Part shown: in pieces, positions 53,278-64,000 of the stretch | Position numbering within the stretch: the stretch's first letter is position 1 | How the letters are laid out: each line of letters opens with the position of its first letter | Assembly (NCBI RefSeq): GCF_011075055.1 | Contig: NC_058149.1 | Span: forward strand, 12,902,449-12,966,448 | Direction of reading: 5' to 3' | Source of the DNA: Mangifera indica | Taxonomy: Eukaryota; Streptophyta; Magnoliopsida; Sapindales; Anacardiaceae | DNA length: 64,000 bases | Program-made: the position numbers and the translations under genes | The notes under the pieces: model-generated | The model's database searches: none | What the model saw: the letters and a program-made list of their open reading frames with translations, nothing else | What the model was told of the DNA's origin: nothing

Positions 53278-55523
53278 GTCTCTGTAAGTACTGATGATGG
53301 AGCAGTTCCAGTTTGGTCACAAGATCTGTGAGGTGAGTGCATAATTGCTAATCTATCTTCCTTTGTCTTTCCACATTTCACTGTTGAGGCCCTTTCCTTC
53401 CTTATTTGTTCTAATTTAGGACATTGAGTTCAACAAAGTCCAATGGAGTGCACTTTTTGAGCCTTATCTTTTCTTTGAGGCATACAAGAACTATCTGCAG
53501 GTTGACATAGTTGCAGCAGATGCCAATGATTTGCTGGCTTGGAAGGGTCGGGTGGAGTAACGGTTTAGGCAACTTACCTTGAAGGTAAAAGTTGTCTTCA
53601 GAACATTATTTTGAGAGGCTATAACCTGCTACTTTTTCAGTCAAGTTTTGTGAATTACTTATGATAATTTCCTTTTAAATGATTGAAGACATGAAGTCTA
53701 CATCTTTCTAATACTTGATTTTCATGTATCTCTATGCAGATAGAGAGGGATACAAATGGGATGCTGCAGTGCCATCCATATCCATGAATACATAGACACA
53801 TCCAAGCAGTGCCCAAATTTTGCGTTTTTCGTGGGTTTGCGGAGGAAAGAGGGAGCAAGTAACCAAGAACGTCAACAATTTGACATACGAGGAACGGTTG
53901 ATAACTTCAGGCAAGAGATAGGCATGTACATGTTTTGGAAACCTGGGATGGATATATTTGTTTCTCATGTACGCAGAAGGTGGCTTCCTGCTTTTGTTTT
54001 CCCAGATGGATATAAACGGTCTCGACCATCTAGGAACTTAAATGATCAGGCAGGAAAAGCTTGCGATGATGTCTCTGCATCTTATGGAAGACATGGTAAG
54101 AGAAAAAATAAGCACGAAACCGTGGAGGTGCAGCCAAACAAAGCCATGAAGCGGGCCTCTGTTAGTCCACAATGGCCGGTGCCTTTTTCTCCAGAATGTG
54201 GTGCAAGTAGTTCCAGTGTATCATCTCAGATTGGCTATAATGCAGGATTTTGTCATTTGCCGTCTCTAGATGCCCGGTCATCTGGTGAGAATTTGGTGAG
54301 TGAAAAAGATTGTTCTGTAGCTTATATGCCATTGGGTGAAACTGTTGATCATAAGTCAGATGCTGCAAATGAGCGGATTTTGATGCATGTAAACAGTTTT
54401 CCTGTTGTTAGCAATGAGGTTCCATCGGCCAAATTGGTGGAAACCATTCCTAAGCTTGTTTCATGTGAAGTACTTAATGCTGAAACTGCACAGATGGGTT
54501 CGGCCATCATGGAGGGTGTCAACGCTGTATCCTCTGGAGGACTGTTAGATTGGAAAGGGGGTGCTGTTAAGGTTGGTCAAGAACTAGTCAAACCATGTAA
54601 TCAGACTGAAGTATTACAAATTGCTGAAAGGGTATTTGAGTCAAAATCCAGCACAAAGAACCTCAATTGCGAGGTGAGTTTCCCTGTTTGAGGATTTTGG
54701 GTTAAAGATGGCAGTTGATCACTGGAAGTTTTGGAGATAGTGAAGTCAGGAGTCTTTGCAGGGTGGTGAGTATACTGCTGATTTGGGCACACTTCTGGAA
54801 AATGCATGTCCAAAAGGAAGCGGGGTATTTCAGAATAGCTTGTCAGAGGAATTGGAGGTTCATATACCTTTCATCTTAATTTGATTATGTTAAAATTTGA
54901 TTTGGTTATAGTTGGCTAATATGCTGCTTAAATTTTGTATGTTTATATACCACTCATTTTGTGTAGCTAGGCAACTTGGGTGACTGTAACCATGGCTAAG
55001 TCTGAAAAGCTTATTCCGTGTATACACTTTCAACTTAATACATTCTTCTGCTCCTCAGCATTGCTGACTTCATCTTCTTGCAACTGCCTCAAGTGTTCTT
55101 CTCAAATTCCTTCTTATTGAACTTGTTAAATGTTTTACTCAAGCACCCTCTTGACTGGTGCATATGTGGTGGCAGGTTCTTCACCATATGTATGCTATGT
55201 TTCCAATAACTGTGCTTAAGAGCCTGATTATGTTTTGTGTTCTGGGGATCTGATAGGCTCGTTCTCTTATTTCTTATCTATAATATGTCATTGGGCACCC
55301 AAGTTAACTTATTACACATTTCTTGTTCTATCTAGACAAATAATGCACTTGGAACCATTGTCCAATCTCAAGATGGAGCTAGGTCAGAATCTTTGCAGAA
55401 GCCGACGACAAGGCATGTGTTTTTGCACCCACATTTTTTTATGCAAATTGTGATCTTTTTATGCTCTCCTTTTGGTTTCTGTGGTTTTTTTGTGGCGGAT
55501 TGAGCTTGGAGACAACAGCATAA
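53278..55523 (+). pseudogene. PAPS fragment copy C, multiply broken
   Basis: Remnant of exon 8 (to 53332), exons 9 (53420-53584), 10 (53740-54673), 11 (54762-54857) and 12 (55336-55412). Lesions: an 8-nt deletion in exon 8 (near 53292), a TAA at 53558-53560 where A and B encode Ser in WVESRF, a 2-nt deletion in exon 10 (near 53783, CCATGAATAC for CCAAATGAATAC), and the final acceptor CGG instead of CAG. The catalytic domain is absent. A non-functional remnant. Confidence 0.88.
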
Positions 55524-56337
55524 AGTTTGGGAAGTCTATCATTCTGTAAAATCTGGAAATCACTGCTAGGACAGAGAAGAGATCAATTACCTCGGTAAGT
55601 TCCTCATTTATTGCAGGCCAGCATGATCACTTACATAAAAGAATTCAATAGGGGTGAAAGCTTCCCAAGTTGGGCTGCAGTCGACCACACACTGATCATA
55701 ACTGGAGATTTAGCTTCTAGTTTTAGGTGTTTGCTGTCCTGTGCAATGATGGGGGTTGCCCAAGAAACTTATTATGTACACTGGTGCTTTATAGACTCCT
55801 TGACCTTTATTAGAGCTGTGCTGTACTCATTTTAGGTGAGTAGTTTGATTGGGACGTGTGTGTATAAAAATAGACCCTCTTGGATAAGATCTGGATTTGT
55901 GCTCTCTGTGTTTCAGATTTTATAACACACTTAACTGTTTGTAGTTATATCAATTACATCTTTTTAGTTTTGTGATGTACACTTTTTTCTAATACACTTA
56001 ACTTTTTGTAGTTAGGCAAGCTCGAATTTGGTTTTAGCCTTATTCACAACTCACCTAGTGGCGAAAGGACTGAAGTCCAAAGTTGAGATCTGTTGATGAA
56101 TTAACTTGAAATATATACATGAGTATTTAAACCTAGTGGACAGGGATTCCATTATACAGAGTACAAACCTGAAGTGGCAACAGGACTCATGCTAAAGCAA
56201 CACTCAGAATCTTGTTGCAATTTTATATGAGACTATCATTTTCTCCTCCATCAGTCACCCTGTTAGCGCGCTTAAAACTATAAAGATAGTTAGCAGTGCC
56301 AGGAACGGGAGCTGCATCAACCTCACTTTCTGTCTTT
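55524..56337. other. PAPS fragment 3' flank (C)
   Basis: Aligned to 12393-13090 without the B insertion. No gene; the poly(A) signal site reads AATACA. Confidence 0.45.
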
Positions 56338-59300
56338 CTACCCATAAGCTTCTGCAGGATTACACCGACGAAGAATCTCCAAAACGTCTTTCATCGAAGG
56401 CCTATTGTTTGGCGAGGCGCTTGTACAAATAAGTCCTAGTTTATATACTGTGGTCATTTGTTCCAGGTAATCTGGTTCCTTTATCTCTGGGTCGAAAATA
56501 TCCATGATAGGCTTTTCTTCTGCATTGCGTCTCCATGCCCATTCTGCAAGGCTCGTATGCTCATCTCCGTTAGTTGCTTCTTTCCCTGTCACCAACTCCA
56601 GCAATACCACTCCAAAGCTGTAGATATCAATCTTTTCGTTCACTTTTGTTGTGTAAGCATACTCTGCAATGAAATAAAAGAATTACGTTGATGCGGATGC
56701 TACAATTTGTGCTATGAAAAGAACAAAAATTATCAGTTTGTGAATGCTTCTTACCCGGAGCAAAATAACCAAAAGAGCCTGCCACCGCAGACATTGTGTG
56801 AGGCTCTCCCCGTTTAGCCAACATCTTAGCCAGTCCAAAATCTGCAATTTTTGCTTGGAATTCAGAGTCTAACAAGATATTGCTAGACTTTACGTCTCGG
56901 TGAATGATCTGAGGTGCACAGTCATGGTGCATATAGCATAGACCTTGGGCAGCTCCGGTGGCAATCTGAAGTCTCGTTGGCCACTCGAGAACAACATGAT
57001 GAACTGAATTGGTCCCTGGCGCAGATCTTCTCTTCCTTGCATGAAGCCATCTATCCAGGCTTTGGTTTTGCATATACTCATACACAAGAAGCTTTGAGTT
57101 CTCACTCGAAATGCAGCACCACAACTTAACTATATTTGAATGCCGAATCGTGCCCAATATTTGAATCTCTGCAATAAACTCCTTCTCCAACTTTTCATCC
57201 AGTTTTCTGTTATTCCAGATCCTTTTCACAGCAACGAATTCACCTGAACCATTGATGGCAATCCGGTAGACCTGTCCTGAGCCCCCACTTCCAATCAGAT
57301 TACTTTCTGTCAAATTTGACAGAATGTTTGATTCTGTGAAATCCAGCCTATGGAAGGAGGTGAGCTTCCATGTCGCAAGCTCTTGCTTTCGCTTTTTATT
57401 CTGGTAGTCTCTAAACACAAACAAGCCCAATAAAACTGCAACTAAGAGAACAAAGAATGCAAGAGTTAAAACCACAACAAGGTGTTTGGGCGAAATTTTG
57501 CTGGAGCCACGGTGTTCGGTGTTGCAACTTGGAAGGTTAAGAATTGGAGTATCAACACAAAGATTGGAGTTGTTAAAGAAACTGTCTTCATATGCAAGGT
57601 TATTGAGCTCTTTTGGGATCTCTCCTGAAAGTTTGTTGGATGACAGGTTGAGAAGTGTAAGCCTCAACCGACCCAATTCAGGTGGGATTTTGCCAGAGAA
57701 TTGATTCCCTGATAGATCTAAATAATGCAGAACGGGTAAAGACCCAAATGCTGCAGGGATTTTACCAGAAATTTGATTCCTGGAAAGATTCAACTTAGTA
57801 AGTGTCTGCCAGGAAATTATATGGGAAGGCAGTGCACTTGAAAGTTGATTGCCATCAAGTAGTAGACTATTGAGACGAGAAAGACTAGTTAACTCCACCG
57901 GAATTTCACCAGAGAAGAGGTTGTTGCTTGCCTCAAAAACACTCAAATTTTTCCAGGAAGCAACTCCAGGAGGGATTTGCCCTGAAAATCTGTTGTCACT
58001 GATTTCCAGCCTTGTCAAATTCCATGCCAATTTGCTAGGCAACCGACCCGAAAAAGAATTGTTGCTCAGCATCAAGGTTGACAGATTGAAAGCTGTCCAG
58101 ATGCCTGACAGAATCTCTCCGGAGAAGTTGTTGTCGTAAAGCTGAACGGTGCGCAAAGTGCTACAATTTCCAAGCGATTTTGGCACCTGGCCGTTAAGAT
58201 TGTTAGAGAAAGCAACCACTCCTGTCAAAACACCAGCAGCACATAAATGTTGCGGCAGGGGACCGCTGAATTGATTAGAAGACACGTCAAATGCTAGAAG
58301 CTTTGAATGGAGTCCTAATTCTGGTGGCAAGACTCCACTCAGCTTGTTCTCAAACACGCAAAAAACTGTCACAGAAGGCATTAGGCCTATACTTGAAGGC
58401 AACTCTCCGGAAAACTGATTTGAAAAGAGATTAAACAGTTGCAGATGCTGCAACTTCCCAAAGTCTTCTGGTATGGAACCGGTTAAATTATTGGCCGAAA
58501 GATCAAGCTCAACCAAATTCCGATTTTCAAACGAATTGGGCAACTCCCCAGATAGCTTATTGTGGAAGAGATACAAGAAAGTTAAGTTCTTTAATGAAAA
58601 CAATCCAGCAGGAATAGGGCCTGTCAAGTTATTTATTGCCAAAGAGAGGTTCACAAGATTAGTAAGATTAGTGAGAGATTCCGGGATTTCACCCATCAAG
58701 TTTGCTTCATTAATCCACAGAATCTGCAACTTCTTTAACTTTCCAAATTCGACTGGAATCCTAGCAGGTTTAAACTTGCTATTCATAGCCAATCCCAGCA
58801 CTTCGAGATTAGATAAGTCACCGAGTTCTTTCGGAAACGTGCCGTCGAACTCATTTTGATAAAGATACAGCGTCTGCAACTGCGACAATCGGCTTATGCT
58901 AGGAGGAATATCGCCGGAAAAGTTGTTGCCCCCGAAGTTGATGTATTGGAGAGCCGAAAGGCGGTCGATATTGTCTGGAATTGGACCCACGAAAAGATTC
59001 TGAGAAAGGTCGAGAATTTGAAGCCTGGTGCAGTTCAATATACCGGGAAACTCTCCGGGGATGTTGTTGACGGAAAGGTCAAGGATGGTTAAATTTTTCA
59101 GGTTGCAAATTGTTGGTGGAATTTTTCTGGTGATGGTTTTGTTCGACAGCCAAATCCCGGTGACATAATTTTCTGTGCAGTGGATTTCCGGCCAGTCACA
59201 GGGTGATGACGTGGTGTTCCAGGAATTGAGAGATGGTGGATTTCCCAGTTCTTGCTTAAGGTTGAGGAGGATGGACAGCTCTTCTGCGTTCGGAATTTGG

Positions 59301-59386
59301 GAATTTACTTGGATGGGCATGGAGATTAGAAGGAGAACGAAAATAGTAACCAGAAGTATCGAAAATAGGAAGGGTAATTTAGGCAT
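56338..59386 (-). CDS. HSL3: HSL3/NUT-like LRR-XI receptor kinase, copy C, short tail
   Basis: Exons 59386-56755 (2632 nt) and 56663-56338 give 985 residues, ending at EAYG through the same 2-nt deletion as B. Signal peptide, LRRs, transmembrane segment (HLVVVLTLAFFVLLVAVLLG) and all kinase motifs (VAVKRIW, IIHRDVKSSN, DFGLAKMLAKRGEP) are intact. It shares with B GFRVFGNK-to-V..E changes and the ILSG motif, but has private LRR substitutions (CTENYVTG, VFCVFENK, NNLNGQVP). In the kinase tail it has ATNGDEHTSLAEWAWRRNAEE. No frame lesion seen. The gene converges on the PAPS fragment, like the other copies. Confidence 0.92.
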
Positions 59387-59570
59387 TTTGGGTACTCCGA
59401 TTGAGTTTTTGCCGGGAACAAATGCAACTGCGATTTGAAATTTAGTTAGGGAAGGGAAGGGGCATATGATTTATATGTAAGGCTTTGGAAATGAAAATGA
59501 CCCTAGAAATGAATATAATTGCAGAAGATGCCACTTTATTAGTCAAATTTCGTATTATGTACCAACCCAG
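59387..59570. other. 5' flank of receptor copy C
   Basis: Shared with A and B up to about 59570, then homology stops. Confidence 0.45.
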
Positions 59571-60155
59571 ATTCGAGTCTGGACCTAGCCTGCAAGATAG
59601 AGAAGACCCACCCCCACCAAACGCGTTCTTTAACCCAAAACAAATAAATAAATCCCACTCGCATCTCTCTCACGAACTGAGCGTGACAGTCAAGCCTCAC
59701 ATACTCCATTCAAGTATTCAACCCCAGCGCTACAGCTGAGTCATACTTTGCCAGGATAATGACGTAAAACAAATATCCAACCTGACGGGAAGGCTAAATT
59801 AAAAAGAGAAATACGTAGAGGTTTAGGACAGGCTGGATAAGAGACCTATTGGGAAGTGTGAGTTTAGACACCTGGCAAAAAGCGAATGGGCAGAAAAGGA
59901 ACGTAGGGGGGTATCCTAGGCAGGTGACGCGCCTCTTTTCTAAATGGTACACAGCAAAGCTCGTGATTTGATAAACACAGTACACAGCAAATATTGTTTA
60001 ACGTCTAATATAATTGCAGAAAAAATCATAGCCATTTTCGTTTAGGAATAGTAAATTTGGGTATTTTTATTTGAAAGTAGTGATTTTAGGTATTTTTGTT
60101 TAGTGAAAAAATATTTTGACCATTTTTTGATAATTTCCCTAAAAAAAAATCCGGA
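59571..60155. other. 585-bp segment found only in unit C
   Basis: Between the receptor 5' flank and the permease last exon, unit C has sequence with no counterpart in A or B. It replaces about 3 kb of intergenic DNA (as in B) and the last codons of the permease. It contains a purine/pyrimidine-mixed part with GTACACAGCAAA repeated (near 59947 and 59979) and no convincing gene. It may be filler from elsewhere, or an inserted element whose ends I cannot place. Confidence 0.6.
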
Positions 60156-63100
60156 CACTTCCTCGTTTTAGATTTATCCGGACAAAGTACATCTCCAGAG
60201 GGAAATAAACTGTCAAGGGCCAGTAGCCAATGGCTCCAAGAAGTGCCAGCACTTCATTGAAGAAATGCAAAACCATGGAAATTACAGTTGCAGTCGCCAC
60301 AAAAATGGTTCTCCAAGTTAGCCTGAAGAAATTTACACTAAACGGCAACTTCTTCTTGCCGATGCCTAAAGGGTATTCATGGTTAATGATCTTTGAATTA
60401 GGCCACATCTTGCTAGCCCTTGGTTCAACCGAGTTGAATACAGGTTGAGCTGCTACCTATTCATCCAAAGATAAACTAAAGAGAAACTTAAGAGGGGCGT
60501 TTGACTTAAATTATCCAAAATTATTTTTTTATTATTAATATTATCTTATTTAGTTTATCAAATAATAACTAATAATTTTATATTATCAACAATGATATAA
60601 TTAATAGAATAATACTATGTGTATATACTTTTGATACATAATTTAGATTAGAGATGACAATGGAGAGGGGTAAGAGAGGATCTCAATACCCGTACCCGTT
60701 TTCGTTCCCATCCTCGTCTGTATTGCCATAAAAGATATCAATCTCCGTCCCCTGACGTATCCTTGTTGTAGGGATAAAAATGATTTTTCGTCTCCTTCCT
60801 GTAAAGAAAAACCCCACCCCCTCTCTGTTTCCACAGGAAAAAAATTTTCTCCTTATACCCACAAGGAAAAATCTTCTCCGTATACTCTCTAAACACAATA
60901 TAAATATATTAAATATTAAAATTAAATTAAATTAAAACCAACCTACTATTTTAAATGTCACAAATATAATATATTAACCACTTTAATATACACAATAAAA
61001 CCTAAATAAATTTGAAAAATATAAATAATATAAAACTATAAATATATGTTAGTATCTAAAGTAAATATATTAATATAAAGAGACGGGGACAGGGGTAGGG
61101 TGGGGAAGGAGTGGGAGTGGAGGGGACACATATATCACTGTCCTCTATTGCAAAGATTTTTTTAATTCTCATCCCCGTCCTTTTCCCTGTTTTTATCAGG
61201 AAATCCTCTTTCCGTTAAGGTTGAGACCCTTAAAGTCGAATTGAAATTCTCATATCTAATTTAGGTACATAGATGATGTGTCATCATATAATTGGATATT
61301 ACTTTATTTTTAATTTAAAATCATTTAAATATATATGACACATTATTGTATACCAAAAGTGTGTATATATATAGTTTTATTAGTGACACATAATATAAAG
61401 GTCATCTGATTATCATCTTCACATGAGTATTAAAATATTACTAAAATTATCTTAATTTTATTATAATTTTATCTTTACTTATTAATTTTTTAGAACAAAA
61501 ATATTTTTATTTTAATTAATATGGTAATATAAATAATATTTTAGAATAATATTATTAAATATAATAATAATTCATATTTAAAAACGTTATAAATAATTTA
61601 TTTTTGTTGTAATTTTTCATTTTTAGCCCAACCATTTTTAATGGAGAGAAACATGTGAGACACAAGGGATTTAGAGAAAACCTGATATGCTCCCAGTAGG
61701 TGCACCACTGTGAGCTAATTGGCTAAATCAATCAACCAAAAGGGCTTGTAAAATCCGAAGCCAGTCAGCATGTTGCCGGGCGCTTGGTTCCCAAATGCAG
61801 CTTAGCCAAGGCAGCCGCATAACAGGTTCAAAGTTGTGGCTACAAGGATGGCTATTATGTTAGCCTTCCTCATGACTTTGTTTTCTGGGGGTGAGAGCAT
61901 CAATGTGTTCTCAATATTCAAGCAGAAATCAGATGACCTAAATTATAAAGATTCACTGCAAAAGGAAGACTTTTTTTCGTTTACTTGAATTTCAATCAAG
62001 ATAGGGGTATACGAGCAAGCAAATGTCATGTCTCCCATTGCTCTAAACATCCTCCAAACTTTCTCTTCTGCAGCTAAATCTAGCCCAATGTCCACTCCTG
62101 TGAGAGTGCCCTTTTCTGCTTTCCCTGTTAAAATCTCAGAGCCTTTTATGGTTTGTTGATATAACAATCATTTGAGCCCATCATTGGGGCCTATGTATCT
62201 ATAACTGTAGAATTAATGGTAAACTGGTAAGCACAAAAACACCCAACAAATTAGTTCATTTGCCTGAAGGCAATCCTAGCAGCTGCCAGCCCCATTCCAA
62301 TGCCCGAATACGAAAAAGACATGATTGCAGCGACGGTGGAGAACCATTTTAACTTATGAAAGTTTGGGATTTGTGACAGAAGAATTTCAGTAATTCCAAA
62401 AGCAATCATGTATGGATAATTTGAAAACTTGCAGGGCGCCGAATGTCCTTCCTTGTGAAAACAATTCGATTTGCGTATGGCCCTGGAAATTTGTTGAAAA
62501 AGAATCGAACTGAATATAATTAGACCCGGCTTAATTTAAAAGCTAATCAATGTAACTTGATACACTTAGCTTACACCATGCTTATTGATCTTGTGATGGT
62601 ATAGCCTACTAGCATCCCACTGAGGAGTATAAACTGGACCAACTCACAAACCTTGTACTTGTTTCCACCTAATAAAATATAAACCACCCAGAAAAATCAA
62701 AATCAGATTCAACATAATTTTACCTTGATGTGATTGGATGTAAATCTTATTATATATATAAACTTGCCAAAGTAACATTTGACAGCCTCCCCATAAGAAT
62801 AATTTCTCTTGCCAGAGACGGGAGCTCTGTAACAATCTGCTAAGAGACCACCTGCATATAATGATATGCCTGAGAAGATTAAAAGAGTTGCAATGCCAGA
62901 GAGCCATCACAGCTGTGCTAGCCCCCAGGCCAGTGACAGTACTCCAGAGCCCAGAACCGCTGTAATTATATGTGCACTTGCAGTTCCTGTGCAACTCACC
63001 AAAATATAAGAATCATGTATTGTTATTTTTAAAAAATTCAGCATTGCCAATAACACAATTATAAATTTCTTGATGTAGGCTAAATATATTTTTGATTTAA

Positions 63101-63880
63101 TAAAATTGGGTAATTGAATAATTCAATGTCATTTTACAAATGAATTTAAGTGATTAATGAAGATAAGTTTAATACACTTAAAGTTATGATATGAATAGAT
63201 AATATATATGTGAGCCTTAAAGTTTATTGAACCTTGGTGGGGTTAATTAACTTATTATATACATCGGCTGGGCCCTGTTCTAAAACCTGACGTAGTATAA
63301 CTGCAATATAGCTTAACCCATTTAAAACCGTAATTCATAAAGGTTTTTGGAGTGAAAAGTCAAATCACATCAAAAGAAGTTTTATGGATTCAAATCGTAT
63401 GACGTTCCACATATTCCTATAATCCTAAACTTTAATTTAGTATTTTATGACTTATGCGTAGATCTTGTGGATTTAAGATTGCATATTTTATATATTTTTA
63501 TGCAAAATATCTTGCACACAATACATGCATCTGGTTTTGTTGGCCAAATATGGCAAGAAGCCAAGTTACCAAGAAATGATTAGGACTAATATGGTATGAA
63601 ACTATGAATGCCAGCCAGGTTTCTGGTGGGCTGCCTGCCAACTCCGAAATTAACAAAGTCTCAAGATTATTAAATCAATTTCTGTTGTTTAGATGTATGA
63701 AACTGAAATCAGATTATGCCAAACAGAAAAGTTACATGCATGTAGAGTTTAAAAGTACAAATGAATGTGTTCCATAAAAAAGGATCAAAATCATAAGTTT
63801 AAGGCAGGATAAATACCGGTTCTCTTAGACCTTCCACCTTCATCAACCTCCCTGCTATCTGCAACTTTGTTAATATTCTT
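60156..63880 (-). pseudogene. AAP-type amino acid permease, copy C, truncated and decayed
   Basis: Homology begins at 60156 inside the last exon, so the last helix is missing (the frame ends KRGSVRIFF). Other lesions: the shared TAA at 61802-61804; a TGA in exon 2 after LAQL (near 62908) where B has Gly; a 9-nt deletion at the start of exon 2 removing part of TVWT; and the start codon changed to AAG (63880-63878). Exon 4 keeps the region deleted in B. Confidence 0.9.
60610..61380. mobile_element. Nested MITEs in permease intron (C)
   Basis: Counterpart of 30247-31075 and 47165-47940, with the GGGGCA site reading GGGACAGGGGTAGGG (near 61085). No other content. Confidence 0.5.
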
Positions 63881-64000
63881 ACTGATTCACAAAGTTGGTG
63901 AGCAACAAACAGAATAATGGCTTGCTTTACTTAAGGCAGGAAAAACAAAGGTAGTTCTTGAGAAATTGTTTTTTAAGGGTCTAGTCTGAGAATGTTCACC
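63881..64000. other. Permease upstream flank (C), cut by window end
   Basis: Aligns to 33570-33690 in unit A. Confidence 0.4.

Larger units (their letters stand above)
53278..64000. repeat. Tandem segmental duplication, unit C (open at window end)
   Basis: PAPS fragment, receptor kinase and permease in the same order as A and B; the TIM17 copy, if present, is beyond the window. It shares with B the receptor tail deletion, the PAPS CGG acceptor and AATACA, so B and C are sister units. Confidence 0.88.

Overview
This window is nuclear DNA from a flowering plant, most likely a woody eudicot. The evidence is spliced genes with GT/GC-AG introns, AT-rich intergenic DNA, plant-only families (profilin, ENOD93-like, PAPS2/4-type poly(A) polymerase, an LRR-XI receptor kinase, an AAP-type amino acid permease, TIM17) and nested hAT/Mutator transposons. 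I cannot name the species.

Layout. Positions 1-7600 hold the last exon of an unidentified gene, a complete profilin gene and a complete ENOD93-like gene. From 7602 there is one complete nuclear poly(A) polymerase gene (PAPS, 13 exons). The rest of the window is a tandemly repeated segment whose order is: 3' part of PAPS (+), HSL3/NUT-like LRR receptor kinase (-), AAP amino acid permease (-), TIM17 (-). Unit A is about 10137-36484, unit B 36485-53277, and unit C 53278 to beyond the window end. The left breakpoint lies inside PAPS exon 8, so units B and C carry PAPS pieces without the catalytic domain, joined to DNA that lies upstream of TIM17.

The genes of the unit have had different fates. 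The receptor kinase is open in all three copies, with a first exon of exactly 2632 nt each time, although B and C share a 2-nt deletion that removes the C-terminal tail. The permease is a pseudogene in all three copies and shares one nonsense codon, so it was dead before the duplication. TIM17 has a TGA at codon 8 in both copies seen. The PAPS fragments of B and C carry frameshifts, lost splice signals and, in C, a nonsense codon. Shared lesions show that B and C are closer to each other than to A.

Unit A contains about 9 kb (19.84-29.0 kb) that B lacks. It is made of nested transposons: a deletion derivative of a Mutator-like element with a MURA fragment and a DUF1985-type fragment, a decayed hAT element inserted in a palindromic MITE, and a 1.36-kb GC-ended hAT-type element that may carry a captured exon. 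Several smaller elements have clean target-site duplications and matching empty sites in a sister copy.

Functionally, the intact genes are a housekeeping mRNA 3'-end enzyme, a cytoskeletal protein, a small membrane protein and a small cluster of peptide-hormone/immune-type receptors. The receptor cluster is the most likely product of selection here.
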